Shown: positions 1 through 8,814 of the stretch, piece by piece | Layout of the letters: the number at the start of each line of letters is the position of its first letter | Position numbering within the stretch: the first letter of the stretch is position 1 | Origin: Microglena sp. YARC | Taxonomy: Eukaryota; Chlorophyta; Chlorophyceae; Chlamydomonadales; Chlamydomonadaceae | Assembly: GCA_022414725.1 (NCBI GenBank) | Contig: CM039462.1 | Coordinates: forward strand, 33,037,828 to 33,101,827 | DNA length: 64,000 nt | Reading direction: 5' to 3' | Notes under the pieces: model-generated | Database searches by the model: none | What the model was told of the DNA's origin: nothing | Seen by the model: only the letters and a program-made list of their open reading frames with translations | Position numbers and translations under genes: made by a program

Positions 1-338
1 GTGAGACGGTTCTCATCCAAGTGTTGTTTGTTATCTTTGCCTCGACTCGACACAGTTCCGCCGTCATGTAATGCGAGAGGTCGGTCGCCATGTGATGTGA
101 TGTGACTCTGTGATTCGACTCGACACATTATACAGGGAGGGTTCCCATCACCTGTCAACTCTACACATTGATTGTACCTCAGTCCCTCATGTTCTTCGCC
201 TGCCAGTCCATGCAGGGCGCAGTCGGCGTGATGCTGGCGATGCAGACTATCCCGTCTCGTCTTTAAAAAATTGTATCAAAAAAAAGAGTTTTTAGTATCT
301 AAATAACTGAGTAACTAAATAACTAACTTACTGACTGA
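1..338. repeat. Partial dispersed element and TCGAC-array start
   Basis: The window opens inside a dispersed element: the first ~110 bases match the tail of the copies near 12,410-12,510 and 21,755-22,040 (a shared block reading GTGAGACGGTT, then a GTTGTTTGTTATC stretch, then GACTCGAC and a TTCCGCCGTCATG block). Bases 120-338 hold no convincing gene, only a short open frame beginning with GTG and an A-rich stretch near 275-290. Confidence 0.7.
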
Positions 339-1299
339 CTAAAGCTGGCTGAGGGTCAGGGAGCTAATCTCAATTGAGAGCTCGTCAAGCGTAGCTCGCT
401 TGGTGGCGAGGTACGCCTCACGCTTGGCGGGAGTCTGTTTCATGCACGCTAGGTGCGCGCACTTGCCAGTGGTGAAGGTCCCACCATTGGGGTTGCTTAA
501 GAGCATCTGTTTTCTACCACACGGGTTGCCGTTAATGGTGACAGCAGTGCAGCCCAGGGTGGGGGAATACCCCACGATGGTAAATGCACCTATATTGGAT
601 CCAACAGGAAGCTCGTTCTTTAGAACGGACCCCGCGACCAACACGACCGGAGGCCAAGGAGGAGGACAGGGAGCACGTTGAGAACGAGCCAGCAGGAGCA
701 GCAGCAGGAGCAGCAGCAGGAGCAGCAGCAGGAGCAGCAGCAGGAGCAGCAGCAGGAGCAGCAGCAGGAGCAGTAGCAGGAGCAGTAGCAGGAGCAGTAG
801 CAGTAAACGTAAAAGCAACAGCAGGAGCAGCAGCAGTAGAAGTAGAAGCAGCAGCAGTAGCAGCAGGAGTAGGAGCCACAGAGGGTGAACCATTGGCGCG
901 GCGCCTTTTACCGCCACTGCTGGAACTCTCCGACATGCATTCGTCCTCTGGGAGGGCAAGCAAGGCGGAAGGAGCAGGAGCAGCAGAAGCAGCAGAAGCA
1001 GCAGACTTAGCAGCGGTGGCAGCGACGGCAATAGGGAGAAGCATTTCCTGTAAAGGAATTTTCTCCCCTTTGGGTTTCTCTTCGAGCAACTTAGCATACG
1101 CATTTTTCATTGCGCAGACAGGGTCTGCGAGGCACGCAGGAACGAGGGGAAATGAAATTATCTTGTTGCACATGTCCTTCAATTGAGGGACTGTGAGTTT
1201 TTTGTTGATCTTCGTTTGGTCCATCACTTGGACAACTGTAAATATACCGGAATCATTCACGAATGATGTGAAATCGGTAGACATGTTGTTGGTAGACAT
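339..1299 (-). CDS. Alanine-rich protein with Cys-containing C-terminus (frameshifted)
   Basis: Function not recognised. The ATG at 1299 opens a frame of ~255 codons: a folded-looking N-terminus (~100 residues), a Ser-rich patch with a basic GGKRRRA stretch that could be a nuclear signal, then Ala/Pro repeats from a GCAGGA microsatellite (~690-810). The natural C-terminus lies in another frame, ending at 339; it has conserved-looking cysteines (GNPCGRK, GKCAHLAC) that may bind zinc. One base shift, probably between 610 and 690, separates the halves. Whether it is an assembly error in a repeat or true damage cannot be told here. The start is preceded by a (CAA)n leader. Confidence 0.6.
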
Positions 1300-1301
1300 G
1301 A

Positions 1302-1372
1302 TATCAAGTTGTTGTTGTTGTTGTTATTGTTGTTGTTGTTGTTGTTGTTATTGTTGTTGTTTCAAAGGAAGG
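1302..1372 (-). promoter_or_regulatory. (CAA)n leader upstream of the alanine-rich gene
   Basis: On the minus strand the ~60 bases just before the ATG at 1299 are almost pure CAA triplets with a few TAA interruptions and no G. If transcribed this would be an unstructured 5' leader. CAA-rich leaders are known translational enhancers in some plant RNA viruses; a similar role here is only an inference. Confidence 0.4.
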
Positions 1373-1546
1373 AAAAAGGCGTCAATTTTTTTTTAGCATG
1401 GAAAATAATATAAAAGAAGAAGAGGAGAAGACATACAGAAGACAAAACAAGATGAAAGATTCGATATATCCAACGCGTTCAAGATGGACATGTACAGCTC
1501 CATGACTTGCAGCGATAGTTTCCTGCGATAAAGAACAAAACGGACG

Positions 1547-2152
1547 TCATATTATGAAACAAATTTTCCCTTTGCAAGGACGCAACAGGGGAGAAGGTAA
1601 TGCATCCAGCTCTTTCTGCACTTTCAAGAACAAATCACCCACCCACCTGCCACATCGGCAGAGGGTCGCAAAGTGCTCGCAGTTGTTGCTGATGGCATTG
1701 TAGTGCCAGCGTTGTTTTTCTGCGGTCTGCTGCAGATGCAACGCAATCAAAGCTGAGTGCTCCTTGGAGATGGTCTCGTCATACGGTATAATTGCGTAGT
1801 CGGTACCCCCGTTCGTGAATGCGGTCAGCGTCCGATAACAGATGGTCGATAATGCCTTGTCATCTCCGTAGACGTCGATCACCATGTAAGGGCCTTTTTC
1901 CACACGACCGACAAAAATACCATGATGCCAGTAACCTGACTTTGCCTTCACCGAGATGTGGTCGCCGACTTCGGCCATTTCGGCCAGTTGCAGAGGACAC
2001 GTGGGACGATTCGCAATGGCCTCGCCGTTGACTTTCGGAGTGAAGTCTGGCATATCCCAGTACGGGAACGTCTCCTTGAGCCAGGGGCCAACCGACTCGA
2101 TCAATTCGACGAGGGGGTCTGGGTGTTCGATTTGCTCCACCTTGGGATCCAT
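1547..2152 (-). CDS. LRAT-fold (H-box/NC) protein 1
   Basis: A 201-residue protein with the hallmarks of the LRAT/NlpC-P60-like superfamily: an H-box (YWHHGIFVG, ~residues 75-83) and a downstream Asn-Cys box (NNCEHFATLC, ~157-166). In LRAT and HRASLS enzymes these His and Cys residues form the thiol acyltransferase/phospholipase A centre acting on membrane lipids. Both residues are present, so activity is plausible. The frame is intact with an ATG at 2152, and CTGACTGTAG lies 8 bases before it. A second family member is at 20,726-21,358. Family assignment is firm; substrate unknown. Confidence 0.85.
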   Translation of the reverse strand: MDPKVEQIEHPDPLVELIESVGPWLKETFPYWDMPDFTPKVNGEAIANRPTCPLQLAEMAEVGDHISVKAKSGYWHHGIFVGRVEKGPYMVIDVYGDDKALSTICYRTLTAFTNGGTDYAIIPYDETISKEHSALIALHLQQTAEKQRWHYNAISNNCEHFATLCRCGRWVGDLFLKVQKELDALPSPLLRPCKGKICFII

Positions 2153-2160
2153 GTTGTAGC

Positions 2161-2170
2161 CTACAGTCAG
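2161..2170 (-). promoter_or_regulatory. CTGACTGTAG motif upstream of LRAT 1
   Basis: The minus strand reads TTCCACTGACTGTAG eight bases before the LRAT start codon. The same 10-mer lies upstream of the starts at 5,024 (plus) and 9,834 (minus). It could be a promoter element or an intron 3' end (CTGAC branch point plus TAG). Confidence 0.4.
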
Positions 2171-2506
2171 TGGAATAGTAATTAATAGTATGATCCATGT
2201 ATTCTACTCTTATCCCCTGGTCTTCCATGCATGATGGACGCGTCTCCTCCGTTTTGCGTGTGCCATGCGTTATTATGTCTCTTGTGTGCGTTCGCCGCCT
2301 ATCACTCTTCTTCACGTGTGTTTGCATGATCAATGAATCAATCCATTAGTGTGTCTGATGCTTGATGTGAACTGTGAATTCTGTGTTCCCTCGCCCCCCC
2401 CCTAAAACCCCAGCTTCCGGAGAGGCAAATGTGGGCGCTCAACCAACCGACCCACCTGGGTCAGTTAGCAGCTTGTAGATTCAACGGAACGCCAAGAGCT
2501 TAGATT

Positions 2507-3124
2507 TCACTCCCACTCCCATTCTGCAACTTCTAAAAGCTCATGCACATGCACGATGGCATATTCCCCGTACAACTCACGCAGTTTTGGCAGCCACCGT
2601 TTCACTGCGTCGGCGAGTCGAATACCATGTACATGGGCATGCTTCATGAAAAGAGCGCGAAGCAAGTCGGGAAGGAACCGTCGTCTGACATGTGCCCCTG
2701 ATTCTGTCCGGGCAGCATGCAACACCTCTTGTACCCTCCTGAACTCTGTCATATTCGTCGCGTAGTCCAAAGCATCGGCCACCAGTACTTCTTTGGCCTC
2801 AACGAGCTGCGCAACGGATAAGATCTCCCGCCCATCATGAATGCACGCCTCCCACAACCTACACGGAGCCGCTTGGGCGATACGCGGAAACAACTCCCAG
2901 ACACTGTGAGCATTCAATGGAACGCTTTCAACTGAACTCACCGCATCAGCATTTGAGTGTATCAAATTAACTCTTTGGACAGTAATACACTGGGACAACT
3001 TGTCCAAGTCCAAGTACAGTGCTGCTGCCCCATCAAACAAGAATTTCGACCACGACCTCGGGGGCAAAATATGATAATTCTTCTTCATGTACTGAGAATC
3101 GTATTTGCATGGTTCTGGCACCAT
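2507..3124 (-). CDS. Hypothetical protein, ~205 aa
   Basis: Intact frame beginning at the first in-frame ATG (3124; 10 further codons are open after a TAA at 3155-3157). I do not recognise the family. The protein is mixed alpha/beta in character, Leu- and Ala-rich, with a helical C-terminal half (DALDYATNMTEFRRVQEVLH region) and an acidic-aromatic end. No signal peptide or membrane span is visible. The upstream replication-gene fragment (3158-3427) is in the same frame and separated only by that TAA, but their contents look unrelated. An intact 618-base frame among many broken neighbours suggests a real gene. Confidence 0.6.
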   Translation of the reverse strand: MVPEPCKYDSQYMKKNYHILPPRSWSKFLFDGAAALYLDLDKLSQCITVQRVNLIHSNADAVSSVESVPLNAHSVWELFPRIAQAAPCRLWEACIHDGREILSVAQLVEAKEVLVADALDYATNMTEFRRVQEVLHAARTESGAHVRRRFLPDLLRALFMKHAHVHGIRLADAVKRWLPKLRELYGEYAIVHVHELLEVAEWEWE

Positions 3125-3157
3125 TGTTCTGAAGCTCTCAAATAATCCGCTCAATTA

Positions 3158-3427
3158 ATTGAGCTTAGTATTCCTTATATTGGAATGGCGGACAGTCAGT
3201 CGGCGACGCAATTGTGACGGCATTCTTGTCATTGGTCCAAACGTCTCCATGTTTACCAAGACGACCCCGTTGGACTTGACAAGCTTCCCTTCCAAATCCT
3301 TGAGCAGTATCTTTGCTGCAACGTCGTCTCCTACCACGTACCGAGGCGCACGTACGTGTGAGCCCATGCACGCAGACGGCGTGACGATATCTATAGTCGT
3401 CATGTCCTTTATTGTCACATTTGTCAC
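3158..3427 (-). pseudogene. Fragment of a TV-pol/SF3 replication gene
   Basis: About 230 bases (3190-3420) are nearly identical to 23,110-23,334 and encode a segment homologous to the middle of the large replication gene at 24.9-27.1 kb (shared words VGDDVAAKILLKDL and NGVVLV; the big gene has GGDDVAAKILLKDL). Both ends are truncated: no Walker A or palm motif is present. It is a displaced partial copy, more similar to the other fragment than to the big gene, implying that a second paralogue once existed. Confidence 0.7.
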
Positions 3428-3494
3428 ATTGTCACATTGTCAATCTTCATCGATAAGACGATCTTCCTGAAAACACACACCTGATTCCCCCCTT

Positions 3495-3668
3495 TTCCCA
3501 CCATGATGCGAGAGGTCACCATCTGATGTGACTCGACTCGACACGACAGTTTCCGCCATGATGCGAGAGGTCGCTCGCTCTGTGACTCTGTGACTCGACT
3601 CTACAGTTTCCGCCATGATGCGAGAGGTCGGTCGCCATGTGATGTGACTCGACAGTTTCCGCCGTATC
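3495..3668. repeat. TCGAC-type minisatellite array, locus 2
   Basis: Three copies of a ~50-60 bp unit whose core is GCGAGAGGTCG ... GCCATGTGATGTGACTCGAC ... AGTTTCCGCC. Copies differ in the number of CTCGA and GTGAT sub-repeats. The same unit recurs at 14.8, 17.3, 17.7 and 21.8 kb, and singly near 60 and 12,450. Confidence 0.8.
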
Positions 3669-3669
3669 C

Positions 3670-3969
3670 ATGCACGGGCTCAAGAAGGGCATTGCTCGTC
3701 TGTGCAAGCTGTCAAGAAATCTCAGCATTAAGTTAAAGATGACACACGATACGCAACTCATGACGGAGATCAAGTCAATGTTTCAGGAGTTCAAGACTGA
3801 GCTCAAGACTGAGATTGCGGAGCTCAAGACTGAGCTCAAGACTGAGATTGCGGAGCTCAAGACTGAGCTGAAGGCTGACATGAGCTCAATGGAGCTGCGC
3901 GTCGACAACATACATACTCGCTTGACAACTGTGGAGGCCAGGTATGTCATTCATGATTGCCACAGCTGA
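3670..3969 (+). CDS. Coiled-coil protein with repeated ELKTE heptads (exon 1)
   Basis: From ATG 3670 (or the internal ATG at 3739, which matches its paralogue better) the frame encodes a short helical protein with tandem ELKTEIAELKTEL repeats, an obvious coiled coil. The end of the visible frame, GTGGAGGCCAG|GTATGTC at ~3941, is a good splice donor. The paralogue at 18,358-18,573 ends in the same way (GTTGAGCTCAG|GTACGC), so both probably continue into a second exon; a candidate acceptor lies near 4004. Partner and role unknown; coiled coil certain, splicing inferred. Confidence 0.6.
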   Translation: MHGLKKGIARLCKLSRNLSIKLKMTHDTQLMTEIKSMFQEFKTELKTEIAELKTELKTEIAELKTELKADMSSMELRVDNIHTRLTTVEARYVIHDCHS

Positions 3970-4176
3970 TCACGCATACTTTAATACTTCCCTGTTCGTA
4001 AAGGACAGCATCCCCTGGTGAGTTGACCCCTATGATACCCCTATGGAGAATTCGTTGTCTTTCTTACTACATGTCCCCCGGGCCCCCGGATGTTTAGTAA
4101 GAAATTCATAGGTTCGAGGATATACGTGTAGCTTAAATTCAACGGGTCACTCTTACACTCGGACAAGGGAATTATG

Positions 4177-4911
4177 TTACATAATATGCCGTTTTACATC
4201 CTGATTGTTGTTGTCCATTGTGGAACGAACTGCCCCATAGCACGCGGCGCTACACCACAGAGAAGATCGTGAAAGGGGCTCCGCCGTTTGCGTGGTGTGT
4301 ACATGGATGGATGATAAGCCTCCGCCTTGGCATCCGCTCCGGGCCTGCACCTGGTTGATGAGCGGCGCAATGGCGTTGGAGTAGGATGTCAGCTCAGCGT
4401 TCTGGGCCTGCACCTGGTTGATGAGCGGCGCAATGGCGTTGGAGTAGGATGTCAGCTCAGCGTTCTGGGCCTGCAACTCGTTGACAAGTGGCACAACGGC
4501 ATTGGAGTAGGATGTCAGATCAGCGTTCTGGGCCTGCAACTCGTTGACAAGTGGCACAACGGCATTGGAGTAGGATGTCAGCTCAGCGTTCTGGGCCTGC
4601 AACTCGTTGACAATCGGCACAACGGCATTGGAGTAGGATGTCAACTCGGCGACGTGTAGCGTTACGGCGTTGGAGTGCGACACTAGCGCCACGTTCTCTG
4701 CTTGCAGCTCGTCATTTTTGTTGATGAATGCGGCGACGTCCACTGCACGTACATGTGGGTGGTGGGAATGGGGGGGGTCCGGGCAGAACGTGAATAAAAC
4801 TTGTAGTTCATTGGTTGCTGGAACATGCCGAGCAGCCACCACAACAGCAGTACATACAGTAAACAATAAATCAAATATGCATGTAATGAACGCAGGGATG
4901 GGTGCAATAAT
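4177..4911 (-). CDS. Membrane-anchored coiled-coil protein with 20-residue repeats
   Basis: The frame is open from a TAG near 4935 to 4177 but contains no in-frame ATG, so the start is unresolved (missing exon, base shift or non-AUG start). The N-terminus is strongly hydrophobic (AFITCIFDLLFTVCTAVVV), a likely membrane span. Five to six tandem repeats of 20 residues follow (consensus NAELTSYSNAVVPLVNELQAQ-like), encoded by a 60-bp minisatellite at 4,345-4,660. The repeats are helical with hydrophobic a/d positions. The tail after 4330 is low-complexity. Its layout (membrane span then coiled coil) matches the genes at 10.6-11.0 and 14.0-14.7 kb. Function unknown. Confidence 0.5.
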   Translation of the reverse strand: MIAPIPAFITCIFDLLFTVCTAVVVAARHVPATNELQVLFTFCPDPPHSHHPHVRAVDVAAFINKNDELQAENVALVSHSNAVTLHVAELTSYSNAVVPIVNELQAQNAELTSYSNAVVPLVNELQAQNADLTSYSNAVVPLVNELQAQNAELTSYSNAIAPLINQVQAQNAELTSYSNAIAPLINQVQARSGCQGGGLSSIHVHTTQTAEPLSRSSLWCSAACYGAVRSTMDNNNQDVKRHIM

Positions 4912-4979
4912 TAAATCACATTCATGAGGGCGCTACTGAACGCACAAGAAACAATAAGACCAACATCTCTCAAACATCT

Positions 4980-4989
4980 CTGACTGTAG
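4980..4989 (+). promoter_or_regulatory. CTGACTGTAG motif upstream of the F-box/SAP gene
   Basis: The 10-mer lies 34 bases before the ATG at 5024. It is identical to the motif preceding the genes starting at 2152 and 9834. Confidence 0.35.
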
Positions 4990-5023
4990 CATAATGTTTA
5001 AGTGTAGCATATTGTAACAAATC

Positions 5024-6536
5024 ATGGAACTTCTTTCTGCAGTCCCACTCCACATCATCGCGTTTCATTTATCAACCAGTGATGATAAATACCATCGATT
5101 ATGCGACGTCTCAGAGGACGCCGCGAACCTCATGTTGGTGGGAAACGTTTTTTTTCTCCGAGCTTGGTCTTGCGGTGCAAGAGAAGCTGGAGCCTGATGG
5201 ACACCTTGTGAACGATGCAGAGTTCGAGAGGATGCGTATTCCCGAGGGTCTTTCAGAGGCAAGCAAAGCGGATGTTCTCAAGAAGGCGTGTCGCGATCGT
5301 GGCCTGATGGTTTACGGTTCCAAATCCGTATTGTGGAGGAGGCTGATGGAGGCGGAAGTTGTCGCTCGCACCCCTCGAGCGTGCATCCTGTCTGCCAAAT
5401 TCCGTTCCGAAATGAGGGCTATGCGCGACGCACGCATCGGTGTGTCGAATGCCAAGTCTGAGTATCGCTTGACCGAGAGGGATCTCACGACGCTGAGTTG
5501 CGAACTCAAACAAAATTCTGTGCATCGTTTATCTTATCTTATCCGCGACGTGGCTCGTGTTGCGCTCGAGAAGAATGAGCGACGTACCTCTCGTGCGGCG
5601 TTGCTTTCCAATAAGCTTGGTGACATGCCGTTGGATTCAAGGATATTCTCATTTTCGGACTCCGCATGCAGGGCCCGAGATTTGTACGTTAATTTTGGAA
5701 GAGGGGGGGGTATTGTGAAAGTCGCTGCAGACATCATTGCTACAAATACTCGCCTTCACATTTTGGAGAGGGCTCTCGAGTCTCGCGGATGTGAACTTCG
5801 CAGTGACTCTCGTTTGTGCAAGGGTTTTGTTGACAAAAACGAAGGAGATCCCGATGACATCTCCGTATCGATGCTTGAGATGAAATTCTTTCACAATCAC
5901 ACTGAGTACGCTTCAATTCTCTATGATCTTTACGTCGATCGTAGAGAATTGAAGCGTGATGACATCGACAGCGTCATCGACATCAGATCGATTCTATTTG
6001 ATTCGTTTCGATTCGATTCGCTTCGTATGACGACATCATGTCAATGCTCGTCGATTCGATTCGAATCGAATGCCAAGTGGGAAGCCATGACGCAGTGGGC
6101 ATATACACACGATCTTGACGATCCTGACATACCTAAAAGCCTGCGATTTTATGTCTTTTATCTGAAGGCAGCGTGTATCGTTTCCGATATCAGGAAAGCG
6201 TGGCGTGCTCGCCAGCCTCGAATTCCTGTCCATGTCCTCAATAATATCGAGAATGTGTTCGTCCAGATCTTCCAGCGCACTCGCGACACAGAGTCCCTGG
6301 AATCCCTGAGAGCCAACCTCGAAGATGCGGGGAGTGGACTGTCTGCGCGTGTGGATACCGTTTCTGTGATGTGGGATAATATCTGTGAGTGGCCCGGCGC
6401 GAGCGTGATATTCGATACCGAGTTCAAGATTCTCAACGCGACCCATGCTACCTACGTCGCTTCCGTGGAGAAGTTTCGCATCGAGCAGGAGGAGAATGCC
6501 CGTAAATATGAGGAGAAGGTCCGTCTCAAGAAATAG
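5024..6536 (+). CDS. F-box and SAP-like domain protein (frameshifted at a T8 run)
   Basis: The ATG at 5024 begins an F-box-like helix set (LSAVPLHIIAFHL ... LCDVSEDAANLMLVGN). This frame breaks at a run of eight T (5149-5156); one base fewer would join it to the following ~460-codon frame. That frame continues with a SAP-like helix-turn-helix (ADVLKKACRDRGLMVYGSKS ... RRLM, ~5260-5350), which in known proteins binds AT-rich DNA. The long C-terminal half is unrecognised, helical and ends Lys/Glu-rich. F-box proteins recruit substrates to SCF ubiquitin ligases, and viral F-box proteins commonly redirect host ubiquitylation. F-box call moderate, SAP call moderate, frameshift clear. Confidence 0.65.
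5908..5957. repeat. 16-bp inverted repeat inside the F-box/SAP gene
   Basis: ACGCTTCAATTCTCTA (5908-5923) and its perfect reverse complement (5942-5957) face each other across 18 bases; inner GATC arms extend the pairing after one mismatch. It is within the coding frame and does not interrupt it. Confidence 0.85.
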
Positions 6537-6599
6537 AGGAGACTGAGGGTGGAGAAGTGTCTTATCGATAAAGATAGTTGTGTTTGTCCGGTTTGCTGA

Positions 6600-6720
6600 A
6601 ATACGGGATGATGAACACGAATCCTCCACCGTGTGTCATGAATGGACGACGGACGGTGTGGATGCGACAGTTTTCCACCGTTTTGCGTGTGATGATCGGT
6701 TACAAAAACTTGATGGAAAT
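6600..6720 (+). repeat. PPP-CVMNG-type dispersed repeat fragment
   Basis: Bases 6595-6690 match dispersed repeats at 12,160-12,240, 20,435-20,520, 21,500-21,590 and 29,545-29,620 (shared blocks GTGTCATGAATGGACG and GTGGATGCGACAGTTTTCC). A copy of GCTGAAATACGGGATGA is shared with 13,999-14,025. No gene is supported. Confidence 0.6.
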
Positions 6721-6776
6721 TGAATTCCTTAATGTAAGAAAGAAAGACAATTTGCACCAGTACATTTGTTCCTGCA

Positions 6777-6915
6777 TCCCGGAGGGATTTGACTGGTTTC
6801 GGAGCCTGGTCTGGTCGGAATCGCAATTCCGTGGAGAGCTAAATCTCTGGTTGGCGAGTGAGTGAGTTGTTCTGCTTGGAAAATTCAAAAAAATCGCCGC
6901 GAGGCAAGTGCCGCT
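6777..6915. mobile_element. Degenerate MITE, relative of the 8.3-kb outer element
   Basis: The block CTGGTCTGGTCGGAATCGCAATTCCG and a following TTGGCGAGTGAGTGAG block match the element split by the insertion at 8343-8508, with decayed terminal repeats (CCCGGAGGGATTT left, AAAATCGCCGCGAGG right). It gives the uninterrupted version of the nested target site. Confidence 0.65.
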
Positions 6916-7042
6916 TGCCACTTAACGCTTGCAGATACCGCCAGGCAAGTGTAACCAAGGGTTTATAGGGTTTATCCCAACTCAGTATTTATTCATACCA
7001 TCCTGTGCGATTGCATGCATTGTACACATATGTTCATCGAAC

Positions 7043-8300
7043 ATGCAGTCGCACACGCGATCATTCCTAACGTTTCCCCATGACATTCTTGATCGTATTG
7101 CTCTATTCTCTTCCAACCCCAAGATTGTATTAGTGTGTAAAACTCTGCACAACAGATTTTCTGGATGGCCCCTTACCGGACTGATCCAACCACCACAGCG
7201 AGTTCGAGAGATGATGGCGAAAGGGGGGCGCGCCGATCTTCTAGAAGTATGCTTGGTGTCCAATCCTCTTGTACAGCTTAAGGGGGCCCTACAATTGAGG
7301 GCAAAACCAAAATGAAAACAATCTTCTCTATGTGGCTGCCAAGGCAGGTCACGCAGATGTCTGCAAGCTGCTGATGGATCCAGCGGTTGCTGGACTTGAG
7401 TACAGGGCCGTTGCGAACTCTAGCAACAGCAGGGCCTTGTGGGAGGCTGCCAGTGAAGGTCACTCAGATGTCTGCAAGCTGCTCATGGATCCAGCGGTGG
7501 CTGGAATTGAGTTCAGGGCCCTGGCGAACTCTAGCGAAAGCAGGGCCTTGTGGGCGGCTGCACAGGAAGGTCACTCAGATGTCTGCAAGCTGCTGATGGA
7601 TCCAGAGGTGGCTGGACTTGAGTTCAGGGCCCAGGCGAACTCTAGCGACAGCTGGGCATTGTGGGCGGCTGCCAAGGAAGGTCACGCAGATGTCTGCAAG
7701 CTGCTCATGGATCCAGAGGTGGCTGGAATTGAGTTCAGAGCCCTGGCGAACTCTAGCGACAGCATGGCCTTGTGTGAGGCTGCAAAGGAAGGTCACGCAG
7801 ATGTCTGCAAGCTGCTCATGGATCCAGCGGTGGCTGGAATTGAGTTCAGAGCCCTGGCGAACTCTAGCGACAGCAGGGCCTTGTGTGAGGCTGCGGAGGC
7901 AGGTCACGCAGATGTCTGCAAGATGCTGATGGATCCAGCGGTGGCTGGAATTGAGTTAAGGGCCAGGGCGAACTCTAGAGACAGCAGGGTCTTGTGGGCG
8001 GCTGCAAAGAAAGGTCACGCAGATGTTTGCAAGCTTCTGATGGATCCAGCGGTGGCTGGACTTGAGTTCAGGGCCAAGGCGAACTCTAACGACAGCAGGG
8101 CCTTGTGGGAGGCTGCCAAGGAAGGTCACACCGATGTCTGCTTGCTGCTGATGGATCCAGAGGCGGCTGGCCCCGAGTACAGGGCCATTGTGAAACTTTT
8201 AACACAAGACACAGCAGCTGTGTCTTGTGTTAGGCAAGACACGTTTCTTTCTTGCCACCGTAGAGCAAGTATTTATCCATTATTAATAAATAATGGATAA
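7043..8300 (+). CDS. F-box/ankyrin-repeat protein (frameshift at ~7300)
   Basis: From ATG 7043 the first ~90 codons encode an F-box-like N-terminus (LTFPHDILDRIALFSS ... IVLVCKTLHNRF). This frame ends at a TGA at 7313-7315. A second frame, open from 7299, carries about eight ankyrin-type repeats to the TAA at 8298-8300. The frames overlap across GGGCAAAACCAAAATG, so one base change in an A run would fuse them. Repeats are 37 residues (111 bp) with core GHADVCKLLMDPAVAG. F-box plus ankyrin proteins are frequent in large DNA viruses, where ankyrins choose the target and the F-box engages SCF. Family call strong for ankyrin, moderate for F-box. Confidence 0.75.
7332..8195 (+). repeat. 111-bp tandem repeats encoding ankyrin units
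   Basis: About 7.8 direct copies, each starting near GCTGC(C/A)AAGGAAGGTCACGC and carrying TGCAAGCTGCT(C/G)ATGGATCC. Copies are very similar at the DNA level, including silent sites, which points to recent expansion or homogenisation. Confidence 0.9.
8201..8231 (+). terminator. Perfect 14-bp-stem hairpin, 3' end of ankyrin gene
   Basis: AACACAAGACACAG pairs perfectly with CTGTGTCTTGTGTT around a CAG loop. A second stem (GGCAAGA / TCTTGCC, 8232-8257) follows. Transcript ends at hairpins are known in mimiviruses; that role here is an inference. Confidence 0.6.
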
Positions 8301-8304
8301 ATAC
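8269..8304 (+). terminator. Perfect 16-bp-stem hairpin over the ankyrin stop codon
   Basis: GTATTTATCCATTATT and its exact reverse complement flank a 4-base AATA loop. The TAA stop at 8298-8300 sits in the 3' arm. The position suggests a transcription-end or processing signal. Confidence 0.65.
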
Positions 8305-8308
8305 TTTT

Positions 8309-8640
8309 GGTTTCGGAGCCTGGTCTGGTCGGAATCGCTATTAATGGGCGTTCCTGCCTCCCGGCCGATTTTGACTGGTTGCGAAACATGGTATGGATCC
8401 GAATTGTGATTCCTTGGTGCTGATGTCTCAAGCTAGCGAGTCTTGCAGGAGGCTCTAAATCCTGATTAGAAATTTAAAAAAATCGGCCGGGAGGCAGGAA
8501 CGCCCATTTATTCCGCGGAGAACTAAATCTCTAGTTGGCGAGTGAGTGAGTCGTTCGTACTTCTCTAACTTCTGCTTTGAAAATTCAAAAGAATCGCCGG
8601 GAGGCAGGAACACCCATTCTGTACCGCTTGCATTTCATCG
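8309..8640. mobile_element. Older MITE interrupted by a younger one
   Basis: Bases 8309-8342 and 8509-8640 together match the element at 6,777-6,915 and were split by the insertion at 8343-8508. The right end (AATCGCCGGGAGGCAGGAACACCCAT) is a variant of the younger element's terminal repeat, so both belong to one superfamily. The left end is truncated. Confidence 0.7.
8343..8508. mobile_element. 166-bp MITE with 4-bp target duplication (TATT)
   Basis: The ends are inverted repeats: AATGGGCGTTCCTGCCTCCC at the left and its complement at the right, extending ~30 bp to AAAATCGGCC. It is flanked by TATT at 8339-8342 and 8509-8512. A copy of exactly the same length, inverted and with its own duplication, lies at 10,102-10,267. 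No coding capacity, so it is non-autonomous. Confidence 0.85.
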
Positions 8641-8813
8641 ATCCGATTCTCGAGGTACGCCATGCGCTTCTCCATGAAGTCAACATCAACAGCTCCCTTG
8701 GGGTGAGACCTCCTCTTGTGTGAAGACTTCGAATACCGGTTACTGAACTGCTTGTCACACAACTCGCACGCGAACAAACAGGAGGGGGCATGGTGCATTT
8801 CTCCATGGTGCAT
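8565..8813 (-). CDS. C2H2 zinc-finger protein, C-terminus overwritten by MITE
   Basis: From ATG 8813 a short protein carries one C2H2 finger (CELCDKQFSNRY ... H then KRRSH: spacing C-2-C-12-H-4-H) followed by a short helical segment (MEKRMAYLENRIDEMQ). The last ~15 residues come from the terminal repeat of the adjacent mobile element, so the native end is lost. Upstream codons to 9008 fall in a dispersed repeat and are probably not coding. The finger would bind nucleic acid or protein; target unknown. Confidence 0.55.
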   Translation of the reverse strand: MHHGEMHHAPSCLFACELCDKQFSNRYSKSSHKRRSHPKGAVDVDFMEKRMAYLENRIDEMQAVQNGCSCLPAILLNFQSRS

Positions 8814-8814
8814 T

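Noticed and set aside
110..295. 61-codon frame near the left edge
   Set aside because: It begins with GTG inside a repeat unit and has no domain-like content.
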